A stretch of DNA of 64,000 nucleotides from Rubritalea squalenifaciens DSM 18772 (GCF_900141815.1 NZ_FQYR01000005.1:496001-560000); one strand, 5' to 3'; positions 44,844 to 54,118 are shown, numbered from the stretch's first letter. Translations and numbers: made by a program. Notes: a model not told the origin generated them from the sequence alone.

Positions 44844-46193
44844 ATGAAGAAATTATTTGGAACTGATGGAATTAGGGGGGAAGCCAATGAGTGGCCAATC
44901 ACTCCAGAGGTTGCTCTGAGGGTGGGGCGAGCTGTTGCCAGAGTGCTCTCCAATGGATCTGGAGAAAAGAAGAAGGTCGTGATTGGCAAGGATACGAGAC
45001 TTTCTGGTTATATGCTGGAGACAGCTTTGACGTCAGGGCTGGTTTCTGAAGGCGCAAGGGTCTTACTTACTGGGCCACTACCAACACCAGCTGTCGCCCA
45101 TTTGACTCAATCCATGGCGTGTGATGCAGGTATCATGCTGACGGCCTCACACAACCCGTTTCAAGACAATGGAATCAAGATCTTTGGGCCTGATGGTTAT
45201 AAGCTGAATGACGAACTGGAAGAAGAAATTGAGAAGCTGATTCTTGCAGAGAGGCTGGATGATGCAGGTGCAGACAAGCAACTTGGGAAAGCGTATCGTA
45301 TTGATGATGCTACAGGTCGCTATATCGAGTTTGCCAAGAATGCGATTGGATCTCGTTCACTGAAGGGACTAAAGATTGTCGTCGATTGTGCCCATGGAGC
45401 GTCCTACTTTGTAGGCCCACTGATTTTCGAAGAGCTTGGAGCTGAGGTGATCAAGTGCAACGTTTCTCCAGATGGTAGAAACATCAATGCAGATTGTGGC
45501 GCATTGTATCCGGAGAAGACTGCGGCTTTAGTCGTAGAGAATGGCGCCGATCTGGGAGTCTGTTTTGATGGCGATGCTGACCGCGTTATTTTTATCGATG
45601 CGAATGGAGAAATCGTGTCGGGAGACCGTGTGCTTTGCCTTTGTGCGATTGCTCTCAAGCAGGCTGGTAAGCTGAAGCAAGACACACTCGTGGCTACGGT
45701 GATGAGTAATCTTGGATTGCGTGACGGCCTGGATAAACAGGGTATCAAGCTGGAGACAACCGGTGTAGGTGATCGCTTGGTAATCGAGAGGATGCGAGAG
45801 AAGGGCTTCAGTCTAGGCGGGGAGAATTCAGGACACATCATCTTTGCTGACAGTGCAACGACTGGGGATGGCATCATGAGTGCTCTGCATGTGCTGGGTA
45901 TCATGAAGTCCAGTGGGAAGCCCCTTGCTGAATTGGCTGCCTGTATGGAAGAGTATCCACAAGGGCTACATGGATTGAAGGTGAAAGAGAAACCTCCCAT
46001 CGAGGAGGTACCTGAGCTGAAGGCTTGTATAGATGATGCCGAGAAATTGTTAGGCGACAAAGGGAGAATCCTGGTACGCTACTCAGGCACGGAGAAAAAA
46101 ATCCGGGTCTTGGTAGAGGCTCAGGATGCTGGCCTGGCCAAGCAAGTGGCAGAGAAAATCTGCGGCGCCGTGAAACAAACCATAGGAGCATAG
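44844..46193 (+). CDS. glmM: Phosphoglucosamine mutase
   Basis: A 449-residue enzyme that converts glucosamine-6-phosphate to glucosamine-1-phosphate for UDP-GlcNAc, peptidoglycan and lipid A synthesis. Family marks are FGTDGIRG at the N-terminus, the phosphoserine loop TASHNPFQDNGIK, the metal-binding loop DGDADR, the sugar-binding GGENSGHI, and the phosphate-binding RYSGTE near the C-terminus. The start at 44844 (MKKLFGTDG) fits the family; five extra codons from a TTG upstream are unnecessary. It is the first gene of glmM / beta-helix transferase / glmS, with gaps of 3 and 4 bases. Confidence 0.95.
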   Translation: MKKLFGTDGIRGEANEWPITPEVALRVGRAVARVLSNGSGEKKKVVIGKDTRLSGYMLETALTSGLVSEGARVLLTGPLPTPAVAHLTQSMACDAGIMLTASHNPFQDNGIKIFGPDGYKLNDELEEEIEKLILAERLDDAGADKQLGKAYRIDDATGRYIEFAKNAIGSRSLKGLKIVVDCAHGASYFVGPLIFEELGAEVIKCNVSPDGRNINADCGALYPEKTAALVVENGADLGVCFDGDADRVIFIDANGEIVSGDRVLCLCAIALKQAGKLKQDTLVATVMSNLGLRDGLDKQGIKLETTGVGDRLVIERMREKGFSLGGENSGHIIFADSATTGDGIMSALHVLGIMKSSGKPLAELAACMEEYPQGLHGLKVKEKPPIEEVPELKACIDDAEKLLGDKGRILVRYSGTEKKIRVLVEAQDAGLAKQVAEKICGAVKQTIGA

Positions 46194-46196
46194 AAG

Positions 46197-47054
46197 ATGA
46201 ATATTTTAGATCCCTACGATCAGGGAAACATGTGGCCACTGACAGTAGGTGGCGTAAAGCCTGACCAATTCATCGCTGGGACGAGTCTTGAAGTCTTACA
46301 AAGCACCTTGGCACCGGCAAATGCCAATCTCTATGCCAATGCCTGGGTGAGTGCCGAGGATTGGACAAACCTTAGTCAAGAGGCTGAAGGCACCGTGCTT
46401 GTTTCCAGGGGCGGAGATGAGTTGGCTTGGATAGGTACGGAGAAGGCTACGCAGACTTTGGAAAGTTCCGAGAAGTCCTTGCTAATTCGCTACCCTTGGC
46501 ACCTGATCACTGTGAATGAGCAGGTGGTCGGAGCCTTAGTGGAGGATCATCGAGTTGGTGAGGTGAGCCCAGCTGCTCATATTGAGGGAGTCATCTCTGT
46601 CGGAGCCGGTACACGTATTCTTCCGGGTGTATTTATTGAGGGAAATGTCATCATTGGTGAGCACTGTAAGATTGGGCCTAACTGCTATATCCGAGGAAAT
46701 ACGACCATCGGTGATGGAGTCCATGTCGGACAGGCGGTGGAGATCAAGAACTCACTGATTGGTCACGAGACTTCGATTGGTCATCTCAGTTACGTGGGAG
46801 ATTCTGTGATTGGTCACCAGACAAATTTGGGGGCTGGTACGATAACTTCAAACCTCAGGCATGACGGTGTGAATCACCGCTCCATGGTACAAGGGGATTT
46901 GGTGGAGACTGGCCGCCGTAAGTTCGGCACGATCATTGGTGACGGTGTGCACACAGGCATTCACACGGCTATTTATCCCGGCAGAAAGTTAGGTCCCGGT
47001 ACGAGTACCAGACCAAATGGTACGGTTCAGAAAGATTTGTTAGAAGGAGAGTAA
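46197..47054 (+). CDS. Left-handed beta-helix (GlmU C-terminal-like) transferase
   Basis: A 285-residue protein. The first ~120 residues match only the trailing part of GlmU-like proteins, with no nucleotidyltransferase signature (no LAAGxGTRM). The rest is a hexapeptide-repeat left-handed beta helix (VIIGEHCKIGPNCYIRGN, TTIGDGVHVGQ, SYVGDSVIGHQTNLGAGT) typical of acetyltransferases. Set between glmM and glmS with 3- and 4-base spacing, it probably supplies the acetylation step on glucosamine-1-phosphate, or a modified version of it. The uridylyltransferase would then be encoded elsewhere (inference). Confidence 0.8.
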   Translation: MNILDPYDQGNMWPLTVGGVKPDQFIAGTSLEVLQSTLAPANANLYANAWVSAEDWTNLSQEAEGTVLVSRGGDELAWIGTEKATQTLESSEKSLLIRYPWHLITVNEQVVGALVEDHRVGEVSPAAHIEGVISVGAGTRILPGVFIEGNVIIGEHCKIGPNCYIRGNTTIGDGVHVGQAVEIKNSLIGHETSIGHLSYVGDSVIGHQTNLGAGTITSNLRHDGVNHRSMVQGDLVETGRRKFGTIIGDGVHTGIHTAIYPGRKLGPGTSTRPNGTVQKDLLEGE

Positions 47055-47058
47055 GATA

Positions 47059-48906
47059 ATGTGTGGCATAGTAGGATATTCAGGAAGCAAGGCAGTGGTG
47101 CCTTTGTTAATCAATGGTCTCAGGAAACTCGAATACCGTGGATATGATTCTGCAGGAATCGCCATATCACGCGGCGACAAGATCGATATCTTTAAAAGAG
47201 AAGGTAAGGTCGATAACTTAGCCGAGTTACTAGGTGGCACAGAGGGAATGAGCCAGTACAAGGATGCGCATACAGGAATTGCTCATACTCGCTGGGCGAC
47301 TCATGGTCCGCCTTCTACAGTAAACTCCCATCCGCATAGTGTGCCAAATAATCGAATCGCACTGGTGCATAACGGGATCATTGAGAACTACGCCAGTCTG
47401 AAGTTGCGTCTGCAAGGAGAAGGGAGAGAATTTCTCTCTGAGACTGATACAGAGGTGCTTTGTCATTTGATCGATTCTCATTATTCGCCAGAGACTGGAT
47501 TACAAGAAGCCGTGATCAAAGCCCTCAAGGAGGTGCACGGTACCTTTGGTATTTGCTGCCAGTCTGTGGATGAGCCAGGAGTGCTGATCGTAGCGAGACG
47601 AGGTTCGCCGATCGTAATTGGCCTGGGTGAGGATGAGACGATTGTGGCATCTGATGCCTCTGCGATCATTAACCATACCCGACAGGCTATCTATCTGGAC
47701 GACAATGACATCGCTCGCGTGGAGGGAGGCAAGGTGGAGATTAGTACGCTGGACCGCCGACAAGTGCAGCGGGAAAGAGCGGAGATCGACTGGTCTGAGG
47801 GAGCTGCGGAGAAGAGCGGCTATGAGCACTATATGCTGAAGGAAATCTTCGAGCAGCCAGAGGCTATCCGTAACGCGATTCGGGGCAGGCTTGATCACGA
47901 CCGAGGGACAGCCATCCTTTCTGGTCTCAATCTAACAGCTCGTGAGCTGGTGGATCTTCACCGATTGCTTATCGTGGGCTGCGGCACATCCATGAATGCA
48001 GGCCTAGTGGGTGAGTACGCCGTTGAGGATTTCGCAGGCATGCTAGCCGAGGTGGAGCAGGCTGCGGAGTTTCGCTACAGGAATCCTATCGTCAATAGCC
48101 GCGATATAGTTCTCGCTATCAGTCAATCTGGAGAGACTGCCGATACCTTGGCTGCAGTGCGTGAGGCTAAGGACAAAGGAGCCTTGGTGGCTGGTTTGGT
48201 CAATGTCGTAGGTTCCACGATTGCTCGCGAGACGGGCCGGGGTATCTATCTGCACGCAGGTCCTGAGATTAGTGTGGCTTCGACGAAGGCATTTACTTGT
48301 CAGGTCTCGGTATTGCTGATGGTGGCTCTTAAATTGGCACGTTCGCGCCGTTTCTCTCGCGAGGAGGGGATGAAGATGGCTCGTGAGATCGAGCAGGTTC
48401 CTGAGCTTGTGGAGCAAGTCCTGGGGCAGAACGACGCTATTGCCAAAGTGGCGGAGTCCTTCGTGAACTACAGAAGTATGTTCTACATTGGCCGAGGCTA
48501 CATGTATCCAGTGGCTTTGGAAGGGGCTCTCAAGATCAAAGAGATTTCGTACATTCATGCTGAGGGTTACAATGCGGCTGAGCTGAAGCATGGTCCAATT
48601 GCTCTGTTAGATGAAGAGATGCCAGTAGTGGCCTTGCTCAATGATGGTCCAGGGAAGGACAAGACCATGGGCAATGTGGCTGAGTCCAAAGCGAGATCAG
48701 CTCCAGTCTTAGGTGTGATCACTACAGGAGACGAAGAGGCACGTGCAGCCTGTGACTGGGTGATTGAGATACCAGCCAGTCCTCAGTATACGGCTACGAT
48801 TACCGCCACAGTAGCTCTCCAGCTATTCTCCTATCATGTGGCTAGACTGAAGGGCTGTGAAATTGATCAGCCTCGTAATCTGGCCAAGAGCGTGACGGTG
48901 GAGTAG
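47059..48906 (+). CDS. glmS: Glutamine-fructose-6-phosphate aminotransferase (isomerizing)
   Basis: A 615-residue enzyme making glucosamine-6-phosphate from fructose-6-phosphate and glutamine. The N-terminal glutaminase has the catalytic Cys2 (MCGIVGYSG), THTRWATHG-type residues (AHTRWATHG) and HNGIIENY. Two SIS isomerase domains follow (VGCGTSMNAG, SQSGETADT, ASTKAFTCQ; then GRGYMYPVALEGALKIKEISYIHAEGYNAAELKHGP). The C-terminus QPRNLAKSVTVE is the usual end. It is last in the glm operon, 4 bases after the beta-helix gene. Confidence 0.97.
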   Translation: MCGIVGYSGSKAVVPLLINGLRKLEYRGYDSAGIAISRGDKIDIFKREGKVDNLAELLGGTEGMSQYKDAHTGIAHTRWATHGPPSTVNSHPHSVPNNRIALVHNGIIENYASLKLRLQGEGREFLSETDTEVLCHLIDSHYSPETGLQEAVIKALKEVHGTFGICCQSVDEPGVLIVARRGSPIVIGLGEDETIVASDASAIINHTRQAIYLDDNDIARVEGGKVEISTLDRRQVQRERAEIDWSEGAAEKSGYEHYMLKEIFEQPEAIRNAIRGRLDHDRGTAILSGLNLTARELVDLHRLLIVGCGTSMNAGLVGEYAVEDFAGMLAEVEQAAEFRYRNPIVNSRDIVLAISQSGETADTLAAVREAKDKGALVAGLVNVVGSTIARETGRGIYLHAGPEISVASTKAFTCQVSVLLMVALKLARSRRFSREEGMKMAREIEQVPELVEQVLGQNDAIAKVAESFVNYRSMFYIGRGYMYPVALEGALKIKEISYIHAEGYNAAELKHGPIALLDEEMPVVALLNDGPGKDKTMGNVAESKARSAPVLGVITTGDEEARAACDWVIEIPASPQYTATITATVALQLFSYHVARLKGCEIDQPRNLAKSVTVE

Positions 48907-48907
48907 T

Positions 48908-49957
48908 TTAGTCGTGCTGGCTCAGTGCCAGTTTGTAACTCACCGGGCGGGAGAATGATGGCCATTCTCCTGCTTGGATATCGTTGAGCCATTCACGGGC
49001 AGCGTCTCTGAAATCTTCCATGTTCAGGATGATCGCGGCTGGTGAGTGGGGGAATTCTGTGAATACAGGATCATCGATAAGAGTGAATACAGGTATGCCA
49101 CTTCTTCTCACAAAGGGGTGGCTGATGACTCTGGCCCAGAACTGGGCTTGAATCGTGAAGATGATCGAGGGTTTGTGGTTGATGAGATGATACTGGAGTT
49201 GTTCATCCAGATCTTTACTCGACAGCTCCGGGAAATGTACTTTGGGATTAAACTTTTTTCCCTCCTCAGCAAAGATGACCTTTAGTCTTTTCGAGAGTTT
49301 CTCCCTAAGAGGCTTGCGGAAAGTCCAGTTCAGTAGGCAGGGAGTTTCGATACCTTTGCGCAAAGCGCCCCGGAACACCGATTCGATGACATCTGACTGA
49401 GCATAGTAAATGTGAGAAACAAGAGGATCCTCAGTGGCGAGTAATCCAAAGTCGAGTATAGGAAGAGACGCTGAGAGGTGCTGCCGAATAAATGCGATCT
49501 GCACATAGTGGGTGATAATGCCTGTAAAATCGACATCTTCGGGGATCGCATCAATGAGTCTACGCTTGGTCCAGTCACTGCCGGGAGATACTTGGATGTG
49601 GGTGATCAATACATTCTGGGACCGCAAGTAGTTTTCCACCATGCGCATGACCGCCTTGTCGAGGTTGTTGTGAATTTCTATGGGAGGAGTGAAGATGATG
49701 ATGTGGGACTGTCGCTTGTGCGCGACCTTGGAAATGATTTTTCGGCGCTTTCCTCTCTCGGCTTTGGTGAGCCAACCTTCTGCCTCAAGATTTTTAAGTG
49801 CGTCTTCTACTGGTCGACGACTGACCCCCAGCTCTTCAGCCAGGGTATGGATACCGGGGAGACCATCAGGCCATTTTCCCTGCTTTATCAGCTTTTTCAG
49901 GCTCTTGGTGACTTGATCCCCAAGAGTCGCTTTATGAAAATCCAATTTTTTCATCAT
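48908..49957 (-). CDS. GntR-family regulator with LacI-type sensor domain
   Basis: A 349-residue regulator. The N-terminal winged helix (~8-75) is of GntR type (GDQVTKSLKKLIKQGKWP, TLAEELGVSRRPVEDALKNLEAEGWL). The remainder is a periplasmic-binding-protein-like domain (HIIIFTPP, DFTGIITHYVQIAF, IPVFTLIDDPVFTEF), giving a fusion common in Verrucomicrobia for sugar-responsive control. It is convergent with glmS, whose stop lies one base from its own, so no shared operon. The ligand is unknown. Confidence 0.88.
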   Translation of the reverse strand: MMKKLDFHKATLGDQVTKSLKKLIKQGKWPDGLPGIHTLAEELGVSRRPVEDALKNLEAEGWLTKAERGKRRKIISKVAHKRQSHIIIFTPPIEIHNNLDKAVMRMVENYLRSQNVLITHIQVSPGSDWTKRRLIDAIPEDVDFTGIITHYVQIAFIRQHLSASLPILDFGLLATEDPLVSHIYYAQSDVIESVFRGALRKGIETPCLLNWTFRKPLREKLSKRLKVIFAEEGKKFNPKVHFPELSSKDLDEQLQYHLINHKPSIIFTIQAQFWARVISHPFVRRSGIPVFTLIDDPVFTEFPHSPAAIILNMEDFRDAAREWLNDIQAGEWPSFSRPVSYKLALSQHD

Positions 49958-50115
49958 CTATGAACATCATGTTCATACTGGTTTTCTAGCATGAGTAGAA
50001 GAGTAAAAACTCGCTCAGGCTTATTGGAAGGAGATTTGTAGATTGAGAGGTCATTAGTGGTTGAACATAAAGGATATGTTGTGTAGTGTATTAGTTGAAT
50101 TCCCCTATGGAGCTA

Positions 50116-50853
50116 ATGAAAAAGCTGACCAGTCTAATCGCATCCTTAGTTTGTGCCTCCTCGGCTCAAGCAGCCCTTATTCTAGATTTTGACTTCTCTG
50201 GTGTGGCTGGTGATTCTCTGTTTGATCCAGATACCTTTGAACTCACCGATGTAGATACGAAGGATGCGAATCTGGATCTTCTTGTCGGCTTGAATGCCTT
50301 TGAACCCTCCGTTCTTAATTCGACTACCGCCGGAGGTGCAGCCAGCAACGACTGGAACCTAGTGAACTGGGGTGGCTCTGTGTCAGCCACTGTGGGAGAT
50401 GCGGTGGCGGGTAATCGATTCATTTCTTTCACGATCCAGGCGGCATCGGGTTATATGCTCAATCTTGATGGAGCCACGATCTCGTATACCGCCTACAGGA
50501 ATGGTAGTGGCGCTCCAGAGAAATTTGCGACCTTAGCCGTTGTTGGTGGAGGAGGCTTCAGTGCCGCCGATCAATTGGATGCCGGCATTGACACCCCTTT
50601 CGGAACCCCTGGTTCAGGAAGTACCGGAAGTGGCAATACGGAAACCTGGAGTGATACCTTCACAGGTGCTGAGTGGGATGGAGTGACGGAGAGTATCGAA
50701 GTGCGCCTATACGGTTGGGACGGTACTGGAAACATGCATTTTAGTGATGTGAAAATAGATGGTGCGGAAGTCGTTTTGGTACCTGAAACTTCTATTAGCA
50801 TGATGATCGGCCTTGCTGGTTTGGGGCTTATCATCCGGCGCCGCAGAGTCTAA
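50116..50853 (+). CDS. PEP-CTERM sorted protein
   Basis: A ~245-residue exported protein: signal peptide (~1-19, ending SSAQA), a beta-rich domain (~20-215) without a named family that I recognise, and a PEP-CTERM tail (VPETS, hydrophobic helix, RRRR). The ATG at 50116 (MKKLTS) gives a normal signal peptide. An in-frame ATG at 50107 would add three residues, and the GGAG between them is closer than usual to 50116, so the choice is uncertain. It stands alone between a regulator and a small acidic-protein gene. Confidence 0.85.
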   Translation: MKKLTSLIASLVCASSAQAALILDFDFSGVAGDSLFDPDTFELTDVDTKDANLDLLVGLNAFEPSVLNSTTAGGAASNDWNLVNWGGSVSATVGDAVAGNRFISFTIQAASGYMLNLDGATISYTAYRNGSGAPEKFATLAVVGGGGFSAADQLDAGIDTPFGTPGSGSTGSGNTETWSDTFTGAEWDGVTESIEVRLYGWDGTGNMHFSDVKIDGAEVVLVPETSISMMIGLAGLGLIIRRRRV

Positions 50854-50895
50854 GGCGTCACTTGGCCACGACTATCATTTTGATATTGAAGGTGC

Positions 50896-50926
50896 CTGAG
50901 CATTACGCGCTCAGCTTCGCATTTTC
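50896..50926 (+). terminator. Probable intrinsic terminator after the PEP-CTERM gene
   Basis: Arms CTGAGC (50896-50901) and GCTCAG (50909-50914) with a 7-base loop are followed a few bases later by ATTTTCC. Confidence 0.5.
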
Positions 50927-51002
50927 CTTCTGATAAGAGGGTGCAAATATTTTGACTCAAACAGGGTTGCAGTTTGGAAATTCTTCGCTAAGTACGGGGA
51001 AA

Positions 51003-51395
51003 ATGATCGAGAAAGTAGAATTCAGTGAAGAGGTAGAGCAGCTGCTCGAAGAGTTGGAGGAAGCCAGCGAAGAAAGAACGCTCAACAGGGAAGAACGCGC
51101 TATCGTGGATGCCGTTGACGCTGTGCGTGCCATCGAAGAAGGGGAAGGTTTACACGAGTTTTGGCAAAGCGGCCTGGACTACTCGCGCATCCTGCGATCA
51201 TTCGACATGATTGGATGTGAGCGCATGGTTGACCTGATCAATGCCAGCCAGTGGTGCCAGACACGCAAGGAAGATCGTGACCAGTACACGGAACAAGAAA
51301 GCAACTATCTTGACGAGATCGAAGAGGATCTCTGGGATGCTCTCGCTGAGGTGCCTGACCTAGTGGAGGAGTTCATCGAAGATGAACTTTCCTAG
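51003..51395 (+). CDS. Small acidic protein of unknown function
   Basis: A 130-residue soluble, very acidic, all-helical protein (EEVEQLLEELEEASEE, then DLWDALAEVPDLVEEF). The middle part (FWQSGLDYSRILRSFDMIGCERMVDLI with WCQ after it) is faintly like DMP19/DUF4375 proteins, but this is not secure. The start at 51003 is chosen because GGGGA lies 5 to 8 bases before it, one of the few clear Shine-Dalgarno sequences in the window. A strong terminator follows. Confidence 0.65.
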   Translation: MIEKVEFSEEVEQLLEELEEASEERTLNREERAIVDAVDAVRAIEEGEGLHEFWQSGLDYSRILRSFDMIGCERMVDLINASQWCQTRKEDRDQYTEQESNYLDEIEEDLWDALAEVPDLVEEFIEDELS

Positions 51396-51412
51396 CATCA
51401 TTCCTTAGAAAA

Positions 51413-51451
51413 TTTGAAAAACGCATGATGAATCATCATGCGTTTTTTTTT
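51413..51451. terminator. Strong bidirectional intrinsic terminator
   Basis: A perfect 10-bp stem ACGCATGATG (51421-51430) / CATCATGCGT (51434-51443) with a 3-base loop has an A-run before it and nine T's after it. It serves the plus-strand acidic-protein gene and the converging lipoprotein gene. Confidence 0.92.
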
Positions 51452-51453
51452 GT

Positions 51454-52008
51454 TTAATAGATGATCTGGTTGTCAACTGAGGGGCCGTCTTCAACTGAGT
51501 GGTAGACAAGAGTCTTTTTGACCGGATCAAAGACGTAGACGACTGAGTAGGCTTCTCCGCCATCTCCCACGGTGACCAGCAGGCAGCCAAGACCGTCTCT
51601 CTGGATGAAGTGCGTATTGCCAGCTCCGTTAGGCTTCCACTGAGAGCAGATGAATTGGTATTTCGATTTAGGAACAGCTATCGATGCCCCATCAACAGAG
51701 AGTGTGAGCTTATCAAGAACATAGGCTGGTGGTGGCGTACCCATATCGCCGACCCATTCCTTGATGTTGGCATCCTTTGTCGCATCATACTTTCTCCAGC
51801 TGAGAGAAGCTGTCGCCTTGTGATCGTAGATCTGGTAAGTCACGGTGCCTGCAAGCCCCTTGTTCACCCTGTTGACCTCTTTGGCATCGCGCCAAGTCGG
51901 CTTGGGAAATTCCTGCAGGGTCTCGCCAAAGTAGTCTACTTTGGTGGAGGTGCATGAGATGGCGAAAGATGAGATCGCGAGCGGAAGTAGGAGGAGTTTC
52001 ATTTGCAT
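51454..52008 (-). CDS. Putative lipoprotein of unknown function
   Basis: A 184-residue exported protein. The signal peptide ends in a lipobox-like SFAISC, which suggests lipidation at Cys19. The mature part is alpha/beta, with KLTLSVDGASIAVPKS and GCLLVTVGDGGEAYSVVYVFDP strands, similar in order to the exported protein at 34654-35247. It lies 18 bases downstream of the tlyA stop on the same strand and may be co-transcribed with it. No named family is recognised. Confidence 0.72.
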   Translation of the reverse strand: MQMKLLLLPLAISSFAISCTSTKVDYFGETLQEFPKPTWRDAKEVNRVNKGLAGTVTYQIYDHKATASLSWRKYDATKDANIKEWVGDMGTPPPAYVLDKLTLSVDGASIAVPKSKYQFICSQWKPNGAGNTHFIQRDGLGCLLVTVGDGGEAYSVVYVFDPVKKTLVYHSVEDGPSVDNQIIY

Positions 52009-52026
52009 GTCACCATGCAGACTATG

Positions 52027-52758
52027 TTAGAACGAAAGCAAGGCAAGGTATTCCTTGTTTCCATCCGTGCCGGTGATGGGTGAGTCAGTATGGTCCAGCC
52101 ACTGGTAGCCAAGCTCCTCGGTGACGAAGCGGTGGATCTTGTCGACGGCTTTCTGGTGTAGCTCAGGCTCGCGGACGATGCCGCCTTTACCGATCTCGTC
52201 GCGCTCCAGCTCGAACTGAGGTTTGACGAGGCAGATGATTTTTGCCTCAGGCTTGAGGATGGAGAAGAGAGGGGGGAGGATTTTGGTGAGGGAAATGAAG
52301 GAGACGTCGGTCACGGCGAGGTCAACCTTTTCGCCGATGTCCTCGGGCACCATGTGGCGGGCATTGAACTTTTCCTTCACGATCACCCTAGGATCGTTTC
52401 TGAGCTTCCAGACGAGCTGGTTGGTGCCGACATCGATGGCATGTACCTTGACGGCTCCACGCTGGAGCAGGCAGTCGGTAAAGCCGCCAGTTGAGGCGCC
52501 GCAGTCCATGCAGACGTAGCCGGTGGGGTCGATCTGGAAGTGGTCGAGAGCCCCCTCTAGTTTTAGACCTCCACGGGAAACGTATTTAGGCTTCTCCTTG
52601 ATGGTGATCTCCGCATCGACGGGAAGCTTGGTTGAAGGCTTGGAGACGACGGTAGTTCCCACGAGAACTTCTCCGGCGAGGATGAGGCGTTTGGCCTGCT
52701 CGCGTGAGTCGCAGAGGTTTCTGGATACGAGGAGTGAGTCTGCGCGTTCGTTTTTCAA
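52027..52758 (-). CDS. tlyA: TlyA-type RNA 2'-O-methyltransferase
   Basis: A 243-residue protein. The N-terminal S4 RNA-binding domain (~2-62; RADSLLVSRNLCDSREQAKRLI and GEVLV) is joined to an FtsJ-like SAM methyltransferase (~58-243; SRGGLKLEGAL, the SAM loop MDCGASTGGFTDCLL, VTDVSFISLTKILP and CLVKPQFE). Family members methylate cytidine 2'-hydroxyls in 16S and 23S rRNA and influence sensitivity to capreomycin. The length and start (MKNERADSLL) are normal. Confidence 0.93.
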   Translation of the reverse strand: MKNERADSLLVSRNLCDSREQAKRLILAGEVLVGTTVVSKPSTKLPVDAEITIKEKPKYVSRGGLKLEGALDHFQIDPTGYVCMDCGASTGGFTDCLLQRGAVKVHAIDVGTNQLVWKLRNDPRVIVKEKFNARHMVPEDIGEKVDLAVTDVSFISLTKILPPLFSILKPEAKIICLVKPQFELERDEIGKGGIVREPELHQKAVDKIHRFVTEELGYQWLDHTDSPITGTDGNKEYLALLSF

Positions 52759-52781
52759 GGTGGGGAAGTGTTCGCCGTTAA

Positions 52782-52816
52782 GAAAAAACGCCCTGTCCCG
52801 GGTGAGACAGGGCGTT
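52782..52816 (-). terminator. Intrinsic terminator of fabV
   Basis: On the minus strand CGCCCTGTC pairs with GACAGGGCG (52789-52797, 52806-52814) and is followed by TTTTTT. It lies just after the fabV stop. Confidence 0.9.
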
Positions 52817-52832
52817 GCAAAATCAATTTTGA

Positions 52833-54029
52833 TTACTCGGCAATAGATGGAACGCCAGTAGCTGGGTCGGTATCAGCTTCGTAGTTGACACCCTCTAGAC
52901 CGAAGCCGAAGAGCTTGAGGAACTCGTCCTGATAACCCTGGAAGTCAGCGATTTCGGAGAAGTTCTCGTTGGAAACAGTCTTCCACTTTTCAGCGACAGC
53001 GGACTGGATATCGTCGCGCATTTCCCAGTCGTCGATGCGGATGCGGCCAGCTTCGTCGAGCTTGGCGTCACCGGAGTACAGGCGGTCTGCGAAGAGACGC
53101 TCGATCTGCTCGATGCAGCCTTCGTGGAGACCTTTCTCCTTCATCTCTTTGTAGAGGATGGAGATGTATAGTGGGACTACCGGGATGGCAGAGGATGCCT
53201 GGGTGACGAGAGCCTTGTTCACGGAGACGTAGGCTTCACCGTTGAGGCTGGAGAGCTTCTCGTTGAGCTGGGCGCAGGACTTCTCAAGATCCTTCTTTGC
53301 CTGACCGATGGTGCCATCGGTGTAGATTGGCCAAGTGAGCTCAGGGCCGATGTAGGAGTAAGCCACAGTCTTCACGCCGTCGGCAAGGACGCCGGCGTCG
53401 GAGAGTGCGTTCATCCAGAGTTCCCAGTCTTCACCGCCCATTACCTTGATAGTATGCTCGATTTCCTCAGGAGTAGCGGCACCGATTGTGACTTCTTCGA
53501 CCTCGCCTTTGTCGGTGTTGAGAGTCTTGTTGGTGTAGTCACCACCAGTGGTTTTGAGAACGGATTTGTAGACTTCACCTGTATCAGGGTCAGTACGGCG
53601 TGGGGAAGCGAGTGAGTAAACCACGAGGTCGATCTTGCCTCCCATTTCGTTTTTGATGATGTCGACGGCCTGAGCCTTCATCTCGTGGGAGAAGGCGTCG
53701 CCATTGAGAGACTTGGCAAAAAGGCCTTCAGCTGTGGCAGCTTTTTCGAAGGCGGCGGAGTTGTACCAGCCAGCGGAGCCAGTGCGCTTTTCAGAACCTG
53801 GCTTCTCGAAGAAGAGACCGAGAGTGTTTGCGCCGGAAGCAAATGCTGGGACAATACGGGAAGCGAGACCGTAACCTGTGGATGCACCGATAACGAGGAC
53901 GTTCTTAGGTCCGTTCTCAAGCTTAGGCTTGGACTTCACGTAGTCGATTTGCTCCTGAACGTGGGCAGCGCAGCCGTCAGGGTGGGCAGTGGTACAGATG
54001 AATCCGCGGATTTTAGGAGAGACGATCAT
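52833..54029 (-). CDS. fabV: Enoyl-[acyl-carrier-protein] reductase FabV
   Basis: A 398-residue NADH-dependent trans-2-enoyl reductase for the last step of fatty-acid elongation. Family marks are the N-terminal IVSPKIRGFICTTAHP, the cofactor loop VIGASTGYGLASRI, a YSLASPRRTDP segment, the catalytic YSYIGPE(L)TWPIYTDGTIGQAKKDLE block (Tyr-x8-Lys), and the C-terminal FLKLFGFG. FabV enzymes are naturally insensitive to triclosan. The gene appears monocistronic, ending in a strong terminator. Confidence 0.96.
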   Translation of the reverse strand: MIVSPKIRGFICTTAHPDGCAAHVQEQIDYVKSKPKLENGPKNVLVIGASTGYGLASRIVPAFASGANTLGLFFEKPGSEKRTGSAGWYNSAAFEKAATAEGLFAKSLNGDAFSHEMKAQAVDIIKNEMGGKIDLVVYSLASPRRTDPDTGEVYKSVLKTTGGDYTNKTLNTDKGEVEEVTIGAATPEEIEHTIKVMGGEDWELWMNALSDAGVLADGVKTVAYSYIGPELTWPIYTDGTIGQAKKDLEKSCAQLNEKLSSLNGEAYVSVNKALVTQASSAIPVVPLYISILYKEMKEKGLHEGCIEQIERLFADRLYSGDAKLDEAGRIRIDDWEMRDDIQSAVAEKWKTVSNENFSEIADFQGYQDEFLKLFGFGLEGVNYEADTDPATGVPSIAE

Positions 54030-54118
54030 GATATAATGTTTGTTTCGTTGGAAAGTTCGTTAGCGCGCTGCGCCGTCTGGTGCAAGTGCTTTGATGTGGG
54101 CAGGGTAGGGGCTATGGG

